DNA of 6,926 bases from Chlamydiia bacterium (GTDB taxonomy: Bacteria > Chlamydiota > Chlamydiia > Chlamydiales > FEN-1388), in assembly GCA_003170575.1 (NCBI GenBank), contig PMZB01000165.1:1-6926 (forward strand), in the 5' to 3' direction. This document shows positions 1-6,661 of the stretch, one piece after another. A program made the translations under genes and the position numbers. Numbering within the stretch: the stretch's first letter is position 1; every line of letters begins with the position of its first letter. Below the pieces are notes generated by a model that saw only the letters and a program-made list of their open reading frames with translations, did not search any database and had not been told where the DNA came from.

Positions 1-9
1 GTTGAGTAA
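1..9 (+). CDS. Probable 3' end of an upstream gene (last codons only)
   Basis: Frame 1 reads GTT GAG TAA and stops at 7-9. The last A of this TAA is the first base of the ATG of the next gene (TAATG), an arrangement typical of translationally coupled genes in one operon. Only two sense codons are visible, so nothing can be said about the product from sequence. By remembered gene order in C. trachomatis the neighbour here could be the rRNA methyltransferase fmu, but that is a guess. Confidence 0.35.
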   Translation, partial: VE

Positions 10-833
10 TGAGAGAATCTTTCTGGGATTTTTTTGACTCATGGGAGGAGGCGGAAAAAGCATGGGATGAGCGAGCGAAAGCTGCTGCCTTACAATCTCC
101 CTTGGATATTCCTACGGTCAATCCAGTTATTCCTCAGATAACTGCTGATACTGCACGATTTTTACGTCTTAAGGCACTTTCCTGGGTGGTTCGACACGAT
201 AGGCGGGGAGTGCTGCGTCGCTTTTTTTTGCGCCATCCTTTTAGATGCCTTTCACAATATATCCAGTCATTGTTAAGCGGCACGTCCTTTGTGAGGCAAG
301 GAGACTTTTTTTACTATGGTGTAAAGGGCTTCTCCCATATGCAAGAGCTTCTCAAACAGGATGACACAATCCTGCTTGTTGGGTTTTCTTACTGTGAAAA
401 GCCCAAAGAGTGTCCAGCGGTGCGATTTTCAAATAAATGTATCGCAGATGAGGAGCTAAGGGTGTGCCAGCAGTGCTTTATAGGGAAGGTGCGCCACGCT
501 CTGCCGCACGCACGCACTATTTTCACAATTGTTCCTACAATTAATGCGATTGGCGAAGAAGTTGTTCAGGCAATAACTGCAAACCCAAATAAGAAACTCC
601 TTTTCCTGATTGCCTCTTGTGAGATGGCTCTTACCATGTTTGGAGATTTAGGGGTTATGTCAGGAATCAAGGGAATTGGCGTAAAGCTAGGGGGAAGAAT
701 TTGTAACACTATGCATGCCTTTTCCCTTTCAGAACAAGGCGTCAAGCCAGGGGTCACATGGCTTTCAGAACCTACTCAAAGAAAGGTTCTCGATCTTTTG
801 CGATTTTGGAGAGATACTTTACGCCTTTTCTAA
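9..833 (+). CDS. Cysteine-cluster protein, DUF116-like, function unknown
   Basis: A 274-residue cytoplasmic protein with no signal peptide. The N-terminal 110 residues are charged, with a strongly basic stretch at about 62-80 (many Arg). The second half carries a cysteine cluster: C129, C135, C144, C153 and C156 (C-x2-C followed by F-I-G), then C204 in an SCEMAL context and C232 in GRICNT. Paired Cys motifs, a later C-E and a Gly...Cys-Asn-Thr segment are the layout I associate with the DUF116 family, which probably binds metal or an iron-sulfur cluster. I cannot confirm this without a profile search. The ATG overlaps the stop of a probable upstream gene, so translation is likely coupled. The 3' end overlaps the opposing gene by 15 bp. 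By remembered synteny it could correspond to chlamydial CT552. The reading frame is secure; the family is tentative and the function unknown. Confidence 0.85.
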   Translation: MRESFWDFFDSWEEAEKAWDERAKAAALQSPLDIPTVNPVIPQITADTARFLRLKALSWVVRHDRRGVLRRFFLRHPFRCLSQYIQSLLSGTSFVRQGDFFYYGVKGFSHMQELLKQDDTILLVGFSYCEKPKECPAVRFSNKCIADEELRVCQQCFIGKVRHALPHARTIFTIVPTINAIGEEVVQAITANPNKKLLFLIASCEMALTMFGDLGVMSGIKGIGVKLGGRICNTMHAFSLSEQGVKPGVTWLSEPTQRKVLDLLRFWRDTLRLF

Positions 834-1280
834 CTCAGAAAGCAAAGAATCAGTTTCTTGAATATCAGCAAGGAACCGGTCAATCAGCCGCAGAATAGTC
901 TTTGATTTATTATGTACCCCTGAAGTGCGAAAAGCTAGTTCAGCTTTAAGTTCATCATCACGATGTGTTGCAACATACACAATTGTGGAAGATGGCTCTG
1001 CGCCTACTTGAGGAACAATCCACAAGGCAAATCGTTCGTTGAAAAGCGTGATCCTTCCTTCTGATTCTACTGCTTGAAGCAGGTGTGAGGCCTGAACTTC
1101 ATCTGGTGAAGGTTCATCGGTAAGAAGGTGAAGCGCATGCAGGGTTTTTATGTTTATATCTAAAATACCGTCAGGAAGAAGGTCTTGGGTGTTTTGTGAA
1201 AGCGTTTCAAAATAAGCATCTAATTGATCAATGGTTACCACGTTGATCTCCTCAAAAGTTTTTACACAATGTTTTTTCAA
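819..1280 (-). CDS. Conserved-looking hypothetical protein, 153 residues
   Basis: I do not recognise the family. The product is a soluble, rather acidic protein with no signal peptide or membrane segment. It has a mixed N-terminal half with helix-like leucine-rich stretches (about 41-53 and 66-72), a beta-rich centre (about 76-105, including FALWIVPQV and STIVYVATH), and a C-terminal helix (about 126-152) ending in an acidic leucine-rich tail. The start is TTG at 1280: there is no ATG in the N-terminal region, and AAGGA at 1290-1286 sits 5 nt upstream, a good Shine-Dalgarno at good spacing. The gene is divergent from dacF and overlaps the 3' end of the cysteine-cluster gene tail to tail. Chlamydia carries a hypothetical of similar size (CT550) beside dacF, and this may be its counterpart; that is from memory only. 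An unrelated regulator or chaperone-like protein cannot be excluded. Confidence 0.8.
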   Translation of the reverse strand: MKKHCVKTFEEINVVTIDQLDAYFETLSQNTQDLLPDGILDINIKTLHALHLLTDEPSPDEVQASHLLQAVESEGRITLFNERFALWIVPQVGAEPSSTIVYVATHRDDELKAELAFRTSGVHNKSKTILRLIDRFLADIQETDSLLSELEKA

Positions 1281-1406
1281 ATATTTCCTTCTTCTTACCT
1301 GATCGCAGATTTTTTTTGAAAGAGAAATTGTAAAAAATTTTATCGGATACCTGCCTGGCGAAACTTTACAATATGGTTACGGATCTGGTATTTTGACAAC
1401 AGACGC

Positions 1407-1436
1407 TTGACTTCTCTTCCCGCTCCCTTGTAGACT
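1407..1436 (+). promoter_or_regulatory. Candidate sigma70/sigma66-type promoter for dacF
   Basis: TTGACT at 1407-1412 (5 of 6 to consensus) and TAGACT at 1431-1436 (4 of 6) are separated by 18 bp. This predicts a start near 1443 and a leader of about 25 nt before the dacF ATG. A second TTGACA lies at 1393-1398 but has no good -10 at normal spacing. The rest of the 1281-1467 spacer is AT-rich, with runs of T and A. I could not settle on a promoter for the divergent minus-strand gene there. Confidence 0.45.
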
Positions 1437-1467
1437 CCTCTTTCTTTTATTTTCAGCGGTATCAATT

Positions 1468-2727
1468 ATGCGACAGCTCGTTCTCCTAGCTTTCTCGGCG
1501 CTTTTTTGCCTCTCTTCCTATCTTGGTGCGGAAGATGGAACATGTTTTGTTGTTCTTAATGGGAAGACTGGCAGGATTCTTTCACAGCAGGGCGCTCATC
1601 GAAAGCTCTACCCTGCAAGCACTACAAAGATTGCGCTGTTGGCGTACGTGTTGAGCTCAAATACGGTTGATTTGGATCAAAAGTTGGTTGTTCCCGCAGA
1701 GGCTGTGAAATCTCTCTCGGAAAAAGAGAAGGCAAAGGACAATTTTTCGAAGTACCCTTCCTATATTCTTGAATCTGTGAGCACAATTGCTGGATTCCAA
1801 GCTGGAGAGGTAATTACGTTGCGCGATGCTCTTTACGGTATGATGCTTCCTTCTGGCAACGATGCAGCAAACACCTTAGCGTACTATTGGGGAAACGGTT
1901 CCATTCCCGCGTGTGTGGATAAATTGAATGCTTTTGTTGCTTCACTTGGTTGCCAAGACACCCATTTTATGAACCCTCATGGTCTACCCCATCCACAGCA
2001 CTATTCAACCGCGTATGACCTTGCCATCATGGCTTCCTACGCCATGCAAAACCCTGACTTTAAAAAAATTGTGGGAACTGCCTCCTATGTCAAGGAAAAG
2101 ACGAATAAACAACCGGCAGTTACCTGGGGCAATATAAATAAACTGATTCTGCCTGGGCCTTTTTTTTGTGAACTGGCCAACGGCATAAAAACAGGTCATC
2201 ATGCCAAAGCTCAACACTGTTTGGTGGCCTCTGGTGAAATCCCAGATAGGTCTATTATTGTTGTGTTACTGCACTGTCCGGATAGGAAACAGATGTTCCT
2301 TGTGGCAAGGAAATTACTGACACGCTATTTAGAGGAGCCCAAGAAAGAAAAGCTGATTGTTCCTGCTGGCAAAATCGAACTGGAGCGCGAGCTAGAAGGC
2401 CACTCAACACCTCTTTCCTTAAAAACTCAAACACCCTTTTCTATTTCCTATTTTCCCTCTGAAGAGCCAGCTATACGTGTGGTTGCTGCCTGGTATGAAC
2501 TTCGCTTCCCTATCAAGGAAGGGCAAGAGGTAGGGGCGCTTAAAGTATTTGCAGATGAAAAAGAGGTAGCTTCAACCCCTCTCTATTCAGCCGAGCATCG
2601 TTCTGCCACATGGAGACAGCGCTTTCTAGAGACACAAAGTTTCATGCAATCTCACAAAACAATAGTTTTCTTTGCTGCGATTTGTGTGATAGGGCTTGCC
2701 TTTTTTGTTTTCAAGCGACGCAGGTAA
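1468..2727 (+). CDS. dacF: D-alanyl-D-alanine carboxypeptidase (low-molecular-weight PBP, peptidase S11)
   Basis: This periplasmic enzyme removes the terminal D-Ala of peptidoglycan pentapeptides through an acyl-serine intermediate. All three active-site motifs are present: S51-T-T-K54 (nucleophile Ser51, general base Lys54), S129-G-N131 and K241-T-G243. Family landmarks NPHG (169-172) and STAYDLA (180-186) also match. Residues 1-21 form a signal peptide, cleaved around A21. Residues about 295-380 match the beta-rich C-terminal domain of PBP5-type enzymes, with PIKEGQEVGALKV as its recognisable core. A hydrophobic helix at about 398-415 followed by KRRR forms a C-terminal anchor with a short cytoplasmic tail. 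A lysine-rich stretch at about 81-100 lies between the first two motifs. No clear Shine-Dalgarno precedes the ATG; AGCGG at 1455-1459 is the best weak match. In chlamydiae, which keep little peptidoglycan, such enzymes act in septal remodelling. The stop is 6 bp from that of the convergent gene. Confidence 0.95.
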   Translation: MRQLVLLAFSALFCLSSYLGAEDGTCFVVLNGKTGRILSQQGAHRKLYPASTTKIALLAYVLSSNTVDLDQKLVVPAEAVKSLSEKEKAKDNFSKYPSYILESVSTIAGFQAGEVITLRDALYGMMLPSGNDAANTLAYYWGNGSIPACVDKLNAFVASLGCQDTHFMNPHGLPHPQHYSTAYDLAIMASYAMQNPDFKKIVGTASYVKEKTNKQPAVTWGNINKLILPGPFFCELANGIKTGHHAKAQHCLVASGEIPDRSIIVVLLHCPDRKQMFLVARKLLTRYLEEPKKEKLIVPAGKIELERELEGHSTPLSLKTQTPFSISYFPSEEPAIRVVAAWYELRFPIKEGQEVGALKVFADEKEVASTPLYSAEHRSATWRQRFLETQSFMQSHKTIVFFAAICVIGLAFFVFKRRR

Positions 2728-2733
2728 GGCATC

Positions 2734-4872
2734 CTACGCAGTAATGGCGGATTCTTCGCGAATGGTCTGGGGGTTGAGTTCTCGTTCCTTGGCCAAAGTT
2801 TCTTTGAGCATTTTTTTGTGGTGAGTGATGCCTTGAACAAGCGACTTCCCTTTATTACCCTGTACATCAGGATCTTTAGGAAGTTGGGCAATCGCAGTTC
2901 TTATCTGTTCAGCTCGGTCGTTTTCGCACGCTCTTGCAGGAAGTCGGAGTATCCCTTTTAAAAAGCCAGGGTGGGACATAAGACGTATAGTCCGTTTCTT
3001 TCCATCATCATCCAGAAACTCAGCACCGCGCCAGGCTCCTAAGACAACTACGCATAACAAAATGCGGAACCAGTTTCCAAGCTGGAAGCAAAAATTGAAC
3101 GGGGGCGGTGCGATGATTTCGGTGAATTTAGTATCAAAAAAGCCAGTCGACCAGTACGGATCCCATACTTCTTTAATAACTTCATCAACCCATTTTGTAC
3201 AATTTTCGCCCTGCAATTCAAAGTGTTCTTTCCCTTCTGCGCATCGTAACAAGTCTTTTCGAATTTTTTCCATGAGTCGAGAAAACCTTTCTGGATTCAG
3301 AGGAGGGAACACGAAAGTGCGAGTTTGTCGGTAGGTATAATCTGCATTCGGGTCATTGATCACTATCTTAGCAGGTTGTGGTACGGTTAGATGGTTTAAT
3401 GTTTCTAAAATCCCGCTAGGAAATGAGGTTGAAAATTTTCCTGCTGTCCAACGATCAAATCCACCATCTGGTGTAGGAAATAGGATGTCGAAGCAGGAGT
3501 GTGTATCTTTGGGATGAAAATCTGGATTTTTGCGATTAAATCGAGCGATCATAATAGGTTTGCCTACTGAGCAATCAAAACCAGCATCTCCGAACTTATA
3601 GTCTTCATAAGCTTGTTCCCAGGTCAAGTGTTGGATTTGGGGAACATCTTTCCACCAGTCCTTCTTCTTGAGATCTATGTTGGTACATGCAGCATCAAAT
3701 TCCGTAACTCCGGTTTTCTGAATATATTCATATGGAATGAATCCTCGGTCCAATCCCTTTTTAAAAGTGTCTTCAAATAATTTCTTGACACTCATCTGCA
3801 CCCTTTCCCCAATCCGGACTGTTTTTGAGGGATCTGTGATAGATTGGTGTTTTCCGTCGATAAGAAGAGTGACGTCCTTGGTTATCTTTCCTGTTTTATT
3901 ATCTACAAATTCCTTAATTTTGATCCCATCATTCTGCATACGAGCGATACGGGTATCTAGATAACATCGATGGAGCTCTTTTTGGATTTGGGGCATTTGG
4001 ATAAAAATATCCACTGGCTCAGTTGAGTTTTTTGCTGAGTTTCGCAACACCGCGTGAAAGAACAGGTCCAAGAGAAGTGGATTAAACTTTGCTGCTTCGA
4101 TGAATTTAGGATAGTGGCAGCATCTCCGCAGTTTTTCAAGTGTTCCCTTCCGATTTTGGCCTTGTAAAAACTTTTCCTCTTTAGGGAAGGATCGGTCTTG
4201 CCACTCTGCAACTTGCTTTTTTAGCCACTCAAAATCTTCAGTATTGTCGGCAGTTTTGTTGATAAATTCTTGTGTCTGCCCAAGATAGAATGATGAAATC
4301 TGTGCCTGCTGAAGTTCAGCGAAGGCAGAAAGCGCCTCAAAATTACCTTTCTCGAATGCAGCTTTGTCAGAGTAGATAAGTTCAGCTTCATTGAGGCAAC
4401 CAGGGCGTTTATCAACCTGGTCTTGTTTAAGACGCACATGATCTTCTTTTGCTTGTTGCAGATTTTCCTTGTCTTGGTCAATCAGTGATTTCATGGCATT
4501 TTTCACTGTTTCCACCAGACGATCGATTTGCGCGGGGGGCAGATCTGTGCGCTGAGCATAGCCTTGAAAGTCTTCTCCATTTACTATGTTTGGCTTTGAA
4601 AGGTATTTGGCAAGCTGTTGAGCTGTAAGAACAGGTTCGCTTTTCCCTATAATTTTTCTGAAAAGCGCTGCAATCTTGCTATTTTTGTGCCAAAAGCCCT
4701 TTTCTCCAATGAAAATTGATTCTTTATTTTCTATAGCCTTGGTAAGGCCTTCGAAAGGCTCTTCTTTTTCTATTGGTTCGTTCTTTTCTGCTTTTGCTGT
4801 TTTGTTGTTGGGTGCCTCAGTAGATGGGTAGGGAATTGAAGGAAATTGGCTATTAACCGCTGCTACTGACAT
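2734..4872 (-). CDS. Large protein of unknown function with a possible papain-like cysteine domain
   Basis: A 712-residue protein that I do not recognise as a named family. Visible parts: a Pro/Lys/Glu-rich, probably disordered N-terminus (1-50) without a signal peptide; a helical region (about 60-275) with a coiled-coil-like charged stretch at about 115-155; a mixed region (about 280-430); and a compact-looking domain at about 430-590. That domain contains DTHSCFDI (His457), PDGGFDRW (468-475), a conserved-looking Arg/Tyr stretch near 512-519 (YTYRQTRT), and GENCTKWV (Cys558). A His strand followed by Asn-Cys-Thr is the order seen in circularly permuted papain-like domains (NlpC/P60, DUF4105), so a cysteine hydrolase is possible but unproven. 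Residues about 603-615 form a short hydrophobic segment, and a charged helical tail ends the protein. GTGGAG lies 5 nt before the ATG, and the lipoprotein gene ends 23 bp upstream, so it is probably co-transcribed. A secreted effector is an alternative reading. Confidence 0.85.
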   Translation of the reverse strand: MSVAAVNSQFPSIPYPSTEAPNNKTAKAEKNEPIEKEEPFEGLTKAIENKESIFIGEKGFWHKNSKIAALFRKIIGKSEPVLTAQQLAKYLSKPNIVNGEDFQGYAQRTDLPPAQIDRLVETVKNAMKSLIDQDKENLQQAKEDHVRLKQDQVDKRPGCLNEAELIYSDKAAFEKGNFEALSAFAELQQAQISSFYLGQTQEFINKTADNTEDFEWLKKQVAEWQDRSFPKEEKFLQGQNRKGTLEKLRRCCHYPKFIEAAKFNPLLLDLFFHAVLRNSAKNSTEPVDIFIQMPQIQKELHRCYLDTRIARMQNDGIKIKEFVDNKTGKITKDVTLLIDGKHQSITDPSKTVRIGERVQMSVKKLFEDTFKKGLDRGFIPYEYIQKTGVTEFDAACTNIDLKKKDWWKDVPQIQHLTWEQAYEDYKFGDAGFDCSVGKPIMIARFNRKNPDFHPKDTHSCFDILFPTPDGGFDRWTAGKFSTSFPSGILETLNHLTVPQPAKIVINDPNADYTYRQTRTFVFPPLNPERFSRLMEKIRKDLLRCAEGKEHFELQGENCTKWVDEVIKEVWDPYWSTGFFDTKFTEIIAPPPFNFCFQLGNWFRILLCVVVLGAWRGAEFLDDDGKKRTIRLMSHPGFLKGILRLPARACENDRAEQIRTAIAQLPKDPDVQGNKGKSLVQGITHHKKMLKETLAKERELNPQTIREESAITA

Positions 4873-4877
4873 AAAAA

Positions 4878-4883
4878 CTCCAC
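4878..4883 (-). promoter_or_regulatory. Strong ribosome binding site of the 712-residue gene
   Basis: On the minus strand GTGGAG (4883-4878) sits 5 nt before the ATG at 4872-4870. It is the best Shine-Dalgarno in the three-gene cluster. The lipoprotein gene and the TPR gene have only weak ones, so the last gene could be translated better than the upstream genes of the same transcript. Confidence 0.6.
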
Positions 4884-4895
4884 GAGCTAATTTTT

Positions 4896-5459
4896 TTATT
4901 GCACTGTAGCAAATTCCTGTGCATTTTGCAACCAGGTGGCGATTTTTGCGGATAAATCTCTGTACAGAGGTATGTAGGTAACGTCGCGCGCTGTTTCTAC
5001 ATCAGTCAGTTGGCCAAGCGAAAAGTCATTTGTGTCGTTATTTATCGTGTTTTGCTGATGATCAAAATCGATAGCCCCTAAAATATAGGCAGGGCCAAGA
5101 ACGATCTTATTGGAAAAAGTGTCTTTTAACGTAACCTCCGCTAGAGCAAGGGCTCGGCTTTCGTTAAGGATAATCTCCTTTTTATCTTTGGCTAGATCAA
5201 TAGGGTCATATCGATATCCTAGTTTCTGTTCTTTTGAGTCGAGCATCTTTATGACAAGTAGGTACTGTCCAGAGTCGTCGACCGTTAGACCCGGCTGTTT
5301 ACTCACTTCAGAAATGACTCTGCGCGTAAATTCCCCGGTTGAGTCTCCGATTGCATAAGGGATGTGGATGGTTTTGGGGTGGTTCATTGAATCAGACAGA
5401 TGCCAGCTGGCACAGCTTGAAAGCAAAAAAGAGGTGAGTACAACGATTAATCGGTTCAT
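4896..5459 (-). CDS. LptE-like outer-membrane lipoprotein (LPS transport)
   Basis: A 187-residue lipoprotein. Residues 1-16 are a type II signal peptide with a perfect lipobox L13-S-S-C16. Ala17 after the lipidated Cys favours outer-membrane sorting. The mature part has the LptE pattern: a strand KTIHIPYAIGD (29-39), an amphipathic helix TGEFTRRVISEV (41-52), a strand ending in a degenerate LLVIKML (67-73), and then ALAEVTLKD (105-113), which corresponds to the strand of the family carrying a modified polar derivative. LptE plugs the LptD barrel and helps insert LPS into the outer leaflet. Similarity at this length is weak by nature, so LptE-like is an inference, and a generic DUF4136-type lipoprotein is the alternative. 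The gene starts 6 bp after the TPR gene stop with no strong Shine-Dalgarno, suggesting coupled translation. By remembered order it could match chlamydial CT548. Confidence 0.85.
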   Translation of the reverse strand: MNRLIVVLTSFLLSSCASWHLSDSMNHPKTIHIPYAIGDSTGEFTRRVISEVSKQPGLTVDDSGQYLLVIKMLDSKEQKLGYRYDPIDLAKDKKEIILNESRALALAEVTLKDTFSNKIVLGPAYILGAIDFDHQQNTINNDTNDFSLGQLTDVETARDVTYIPLYRDLSAKIATWLQNAQEFATVQ

Positions 5460-5465
5460 CTTTAG

Positions 5466-6428
5466 TTACCCATGTAATTTGAGTTCTTTCAACTGAGGGG
5501 AAAGGACCTCTAACCGCTCTTTGCACGCGGCAGCCACAGAAGATGAAGGGTATTTTGTGAGAGACATGTGATAGTAAAGAGCGGAAGCTTTTTGTTCAGA
5601 CATGCGTTCATACAGCTGTCCTGTTTCGAAGAGAGCTTTAGCGTAGATTTCCTGCATTTGTTTAAGCTTTTCTTCGACATAAGATATCTCTGGAGCCTGT
5701 GGGAAGTGGTTTTTGCATTCTCGAACATTTATTTCAGCTAATGCAATTGCGTCAACGTTTTGCGGTTCAACCTGTATTGCCTCGACATAGCTTTCTGCGA
5801 TGCCTTTAAACGCTTGAAGAGCATGATGTGATCGGGGAAATCGCCGAATTGCTGATTGATAGGTGTCGATTGCATTTGAAAACTGTTCCATATCTCGGAG
5901 CAGTTCGGCCTTGCCAAGAATAGCGACAGCAGCAAGTTCATGATTAGGAAGGGCAGTGGCTACTTCATCAAAGATCTCAAGAGCTTCTTCCTTTCCTGAT
6001 GCCCATCTGGGCATGGACTCCCAACCAAACATATGTGTTCTTTGGCCTGCGGCAAATTTCTGTGCGATAGACAACTTGTATCGATGTACATCTTCAAGGT
6101 GGGTGGGTGTATTTGCTTTTTTGAGATAGGTAGAAAAGGCCTCATTTGCAATATCGAGCTCCCCCCTTTCATAGAGTGCAACTCCAAGAAAGTATTGTGC
6201 ATCAAGAGCTAGAGATGAATCGGCAAAATTGATCAGAATGATGCGAAATTGCGTTGTTGCAGTGTCCCAATCCTGGCTTTTTAAGGCGTCCAATCCTTTT
6301 TGGAAATGCATTTCTAGAGGCAGTTTTGCCACTTCCTTCACGTTAATGAAGTGCCCATTTTTAAAAAGATAATCCGCCGGAAGAGGGCTTACAGCACACA
6401 GGGCAAGAAGAAAAAAAATTATTTTCAC
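5466..6428 (-). CDS. Secreted TPR protein, BamD/YbgF-like
   Basis: A 320-residue exported protein. Residues 1-18 form a signal peptide (hydrophobic core IIFFLLALCAV, probable cleavage after LPA). The only Cys in it (C11) follows Leu and does not make a lipobox, so it is probably periplasmic rather than a lipoprotein. TPR-type helical pairs are visible at about 38-106 (EMHFQKGLDALKSQDWDTA..., then AQYFLGVALYERGELDIA), 147-180, 180-212 (AIDTYQSAIRRFPRS) and 265-305 (LFETGQLYERM... then YYHMSLTKYPSS). The arrangement resembles BamD of the outer-membrane beta-barrel assembly machine, or YbgF/CpoB, but it is longer than BamD and lacks its lipid anchor. The start is GTG at 6428; a TAG stop lies three codons upstream in frame, so no earlier start exists. 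AGG at 6440-6438 is a weak ribosome binding site. It is first in the cluster with the LptE-like gene, consistent with outer-membrane assembly. Confidence 0.88.
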   Translation of the reverse strand: MKIIFFLLALCAVSPLPADYLFKNGHFINVKEVAKLPLEMHFQKGLDALKSQDWDTATTQFRIILINFADSSLALDAQYFLGVALYERGELDIANEAFSTYLKKANTPTHLEDVHRYKLSIAQKFAAGQRTHMFGWESMPRWASGKEEALEIFDEVATALPNHELAAVAILGKAELLRDMEQFSNAIDTYQSAIRRFPRSHHALQAFKGIAESYVEAIQVEPQNVDAIALAEINVRECKNHFPQAPEISYVEEKLKQMQEIYAKALFETGQLYERMSEQKASALYYHMSLTKYPSSSVAAACKERLEVLSPQLKELKLHG

Positions 6429-6460
6429 AGTATACTACCTATGCTAGGGTGTCTGCAAAA

Positions 6461-6490
6461 AGGATACTGAACAAAAAGAAAATTATGCAA
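6461..6490 (-). promoter_or_regulatory. Weak candidate promoter of the TPR-lipoprotein-712 cluster
   Basis: On the minus strand TTGCAT (6490-6485) and TATCCT (6466-6461) are 18 bp apart. They match the sigma70 consensus at 3 of 6 and 4 of 6 positions. The expected start would be near 6454, giving a leader of roughly 25 nt. Nothing better placed was seen upstream of the GTG start. Confidence 0.3.
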
Positions 6491-6553
6491 GAAGGATTCC
6501 TGTATGATCCCTAAATTGGAGCAACACACTTCTTGAATTTAGCCTTTCTTTTC

Positions 6554-6626
6554 TTGACATACAATAGATGCTACTGTAAACCATCATGCCAGCAGTAAAA
6601 AGATTTGAGCTTTGAATAGGTATAAT
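6554..6626 (+). promoter_or_regulatory. Candidate promoter elements for the secreted gene at 6662
   Basis: A perfect -10, TATAAT, lies at 6621-6626, about 35 bp before the ATG, but has no recognisable -35 at 16-19 bp. A perfect -35, TTGACA, lies at 6554-6559, but the best hexamers 15-17 bp downstream (around 6575-6582) are poor. Chlamydial major-sigma promoters tolerate weak -35 boxes, so the TATAAT is the likelier element. No hairpin or repeat was seen in the 6429-6661 spacer. Confidence 0.4.
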
Positions 6627-6652
6627 GTTGCACATTTAATCGCTCTCATTTT

Positions 6653-6656
6653 GGAG
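6653..6656 (+). promoter_or_regulatory. Ribosome binding site deciding the start of the gene at 6662
   Basis: GGAG at 6653-6656 is 5 nt before the ATG at 6662. This spacing, together with an immediate signal peptide, selects this frame over the overlapping open frame that begins at 6696. Confidence 0.6.
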
Positions 6657-6661
6657 ATACT

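Noticed and set aside
2720..2742. Direct repeat ACGCAG flanking the dacF stop region, considered as an attachment site or insertion duplication
   Set aside because: Only 6 bp long, with no mobile element between the copies; chance is sufficient.
3062..4481. Several 75-90 codon open frames on the plus strand and in another minus frame inside the 712-residue gene
   Set aside because: They lie wholly within a long frame that has a good ribosome binding site, and they show no recognisable protein features.
5510..6205. Shifted minus-strand open frames of 67-81 codons within the TPR gene
   Set aside because: The TPR frame is continuous and shows clear repeat structure, so these are out-of-frame reads of it.
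6403..6420. A/G-rich run near the TPR start, considered as a phase-variable tract
   Set aside because: The longest homopolymer is only about 8-9 bases and encodes signal-peptide residues. A slippage role cannot be argued from one sequence.
6485..6536. Micro-ORFs of about 9-10 codons in the spacer (for example ATG at 6504 with AAGGA upstream)
   Set aside because: Such tiny frames are expected by chance. They have no composition or context suggesting a leader peptide, and no attenuator hairpin follows.
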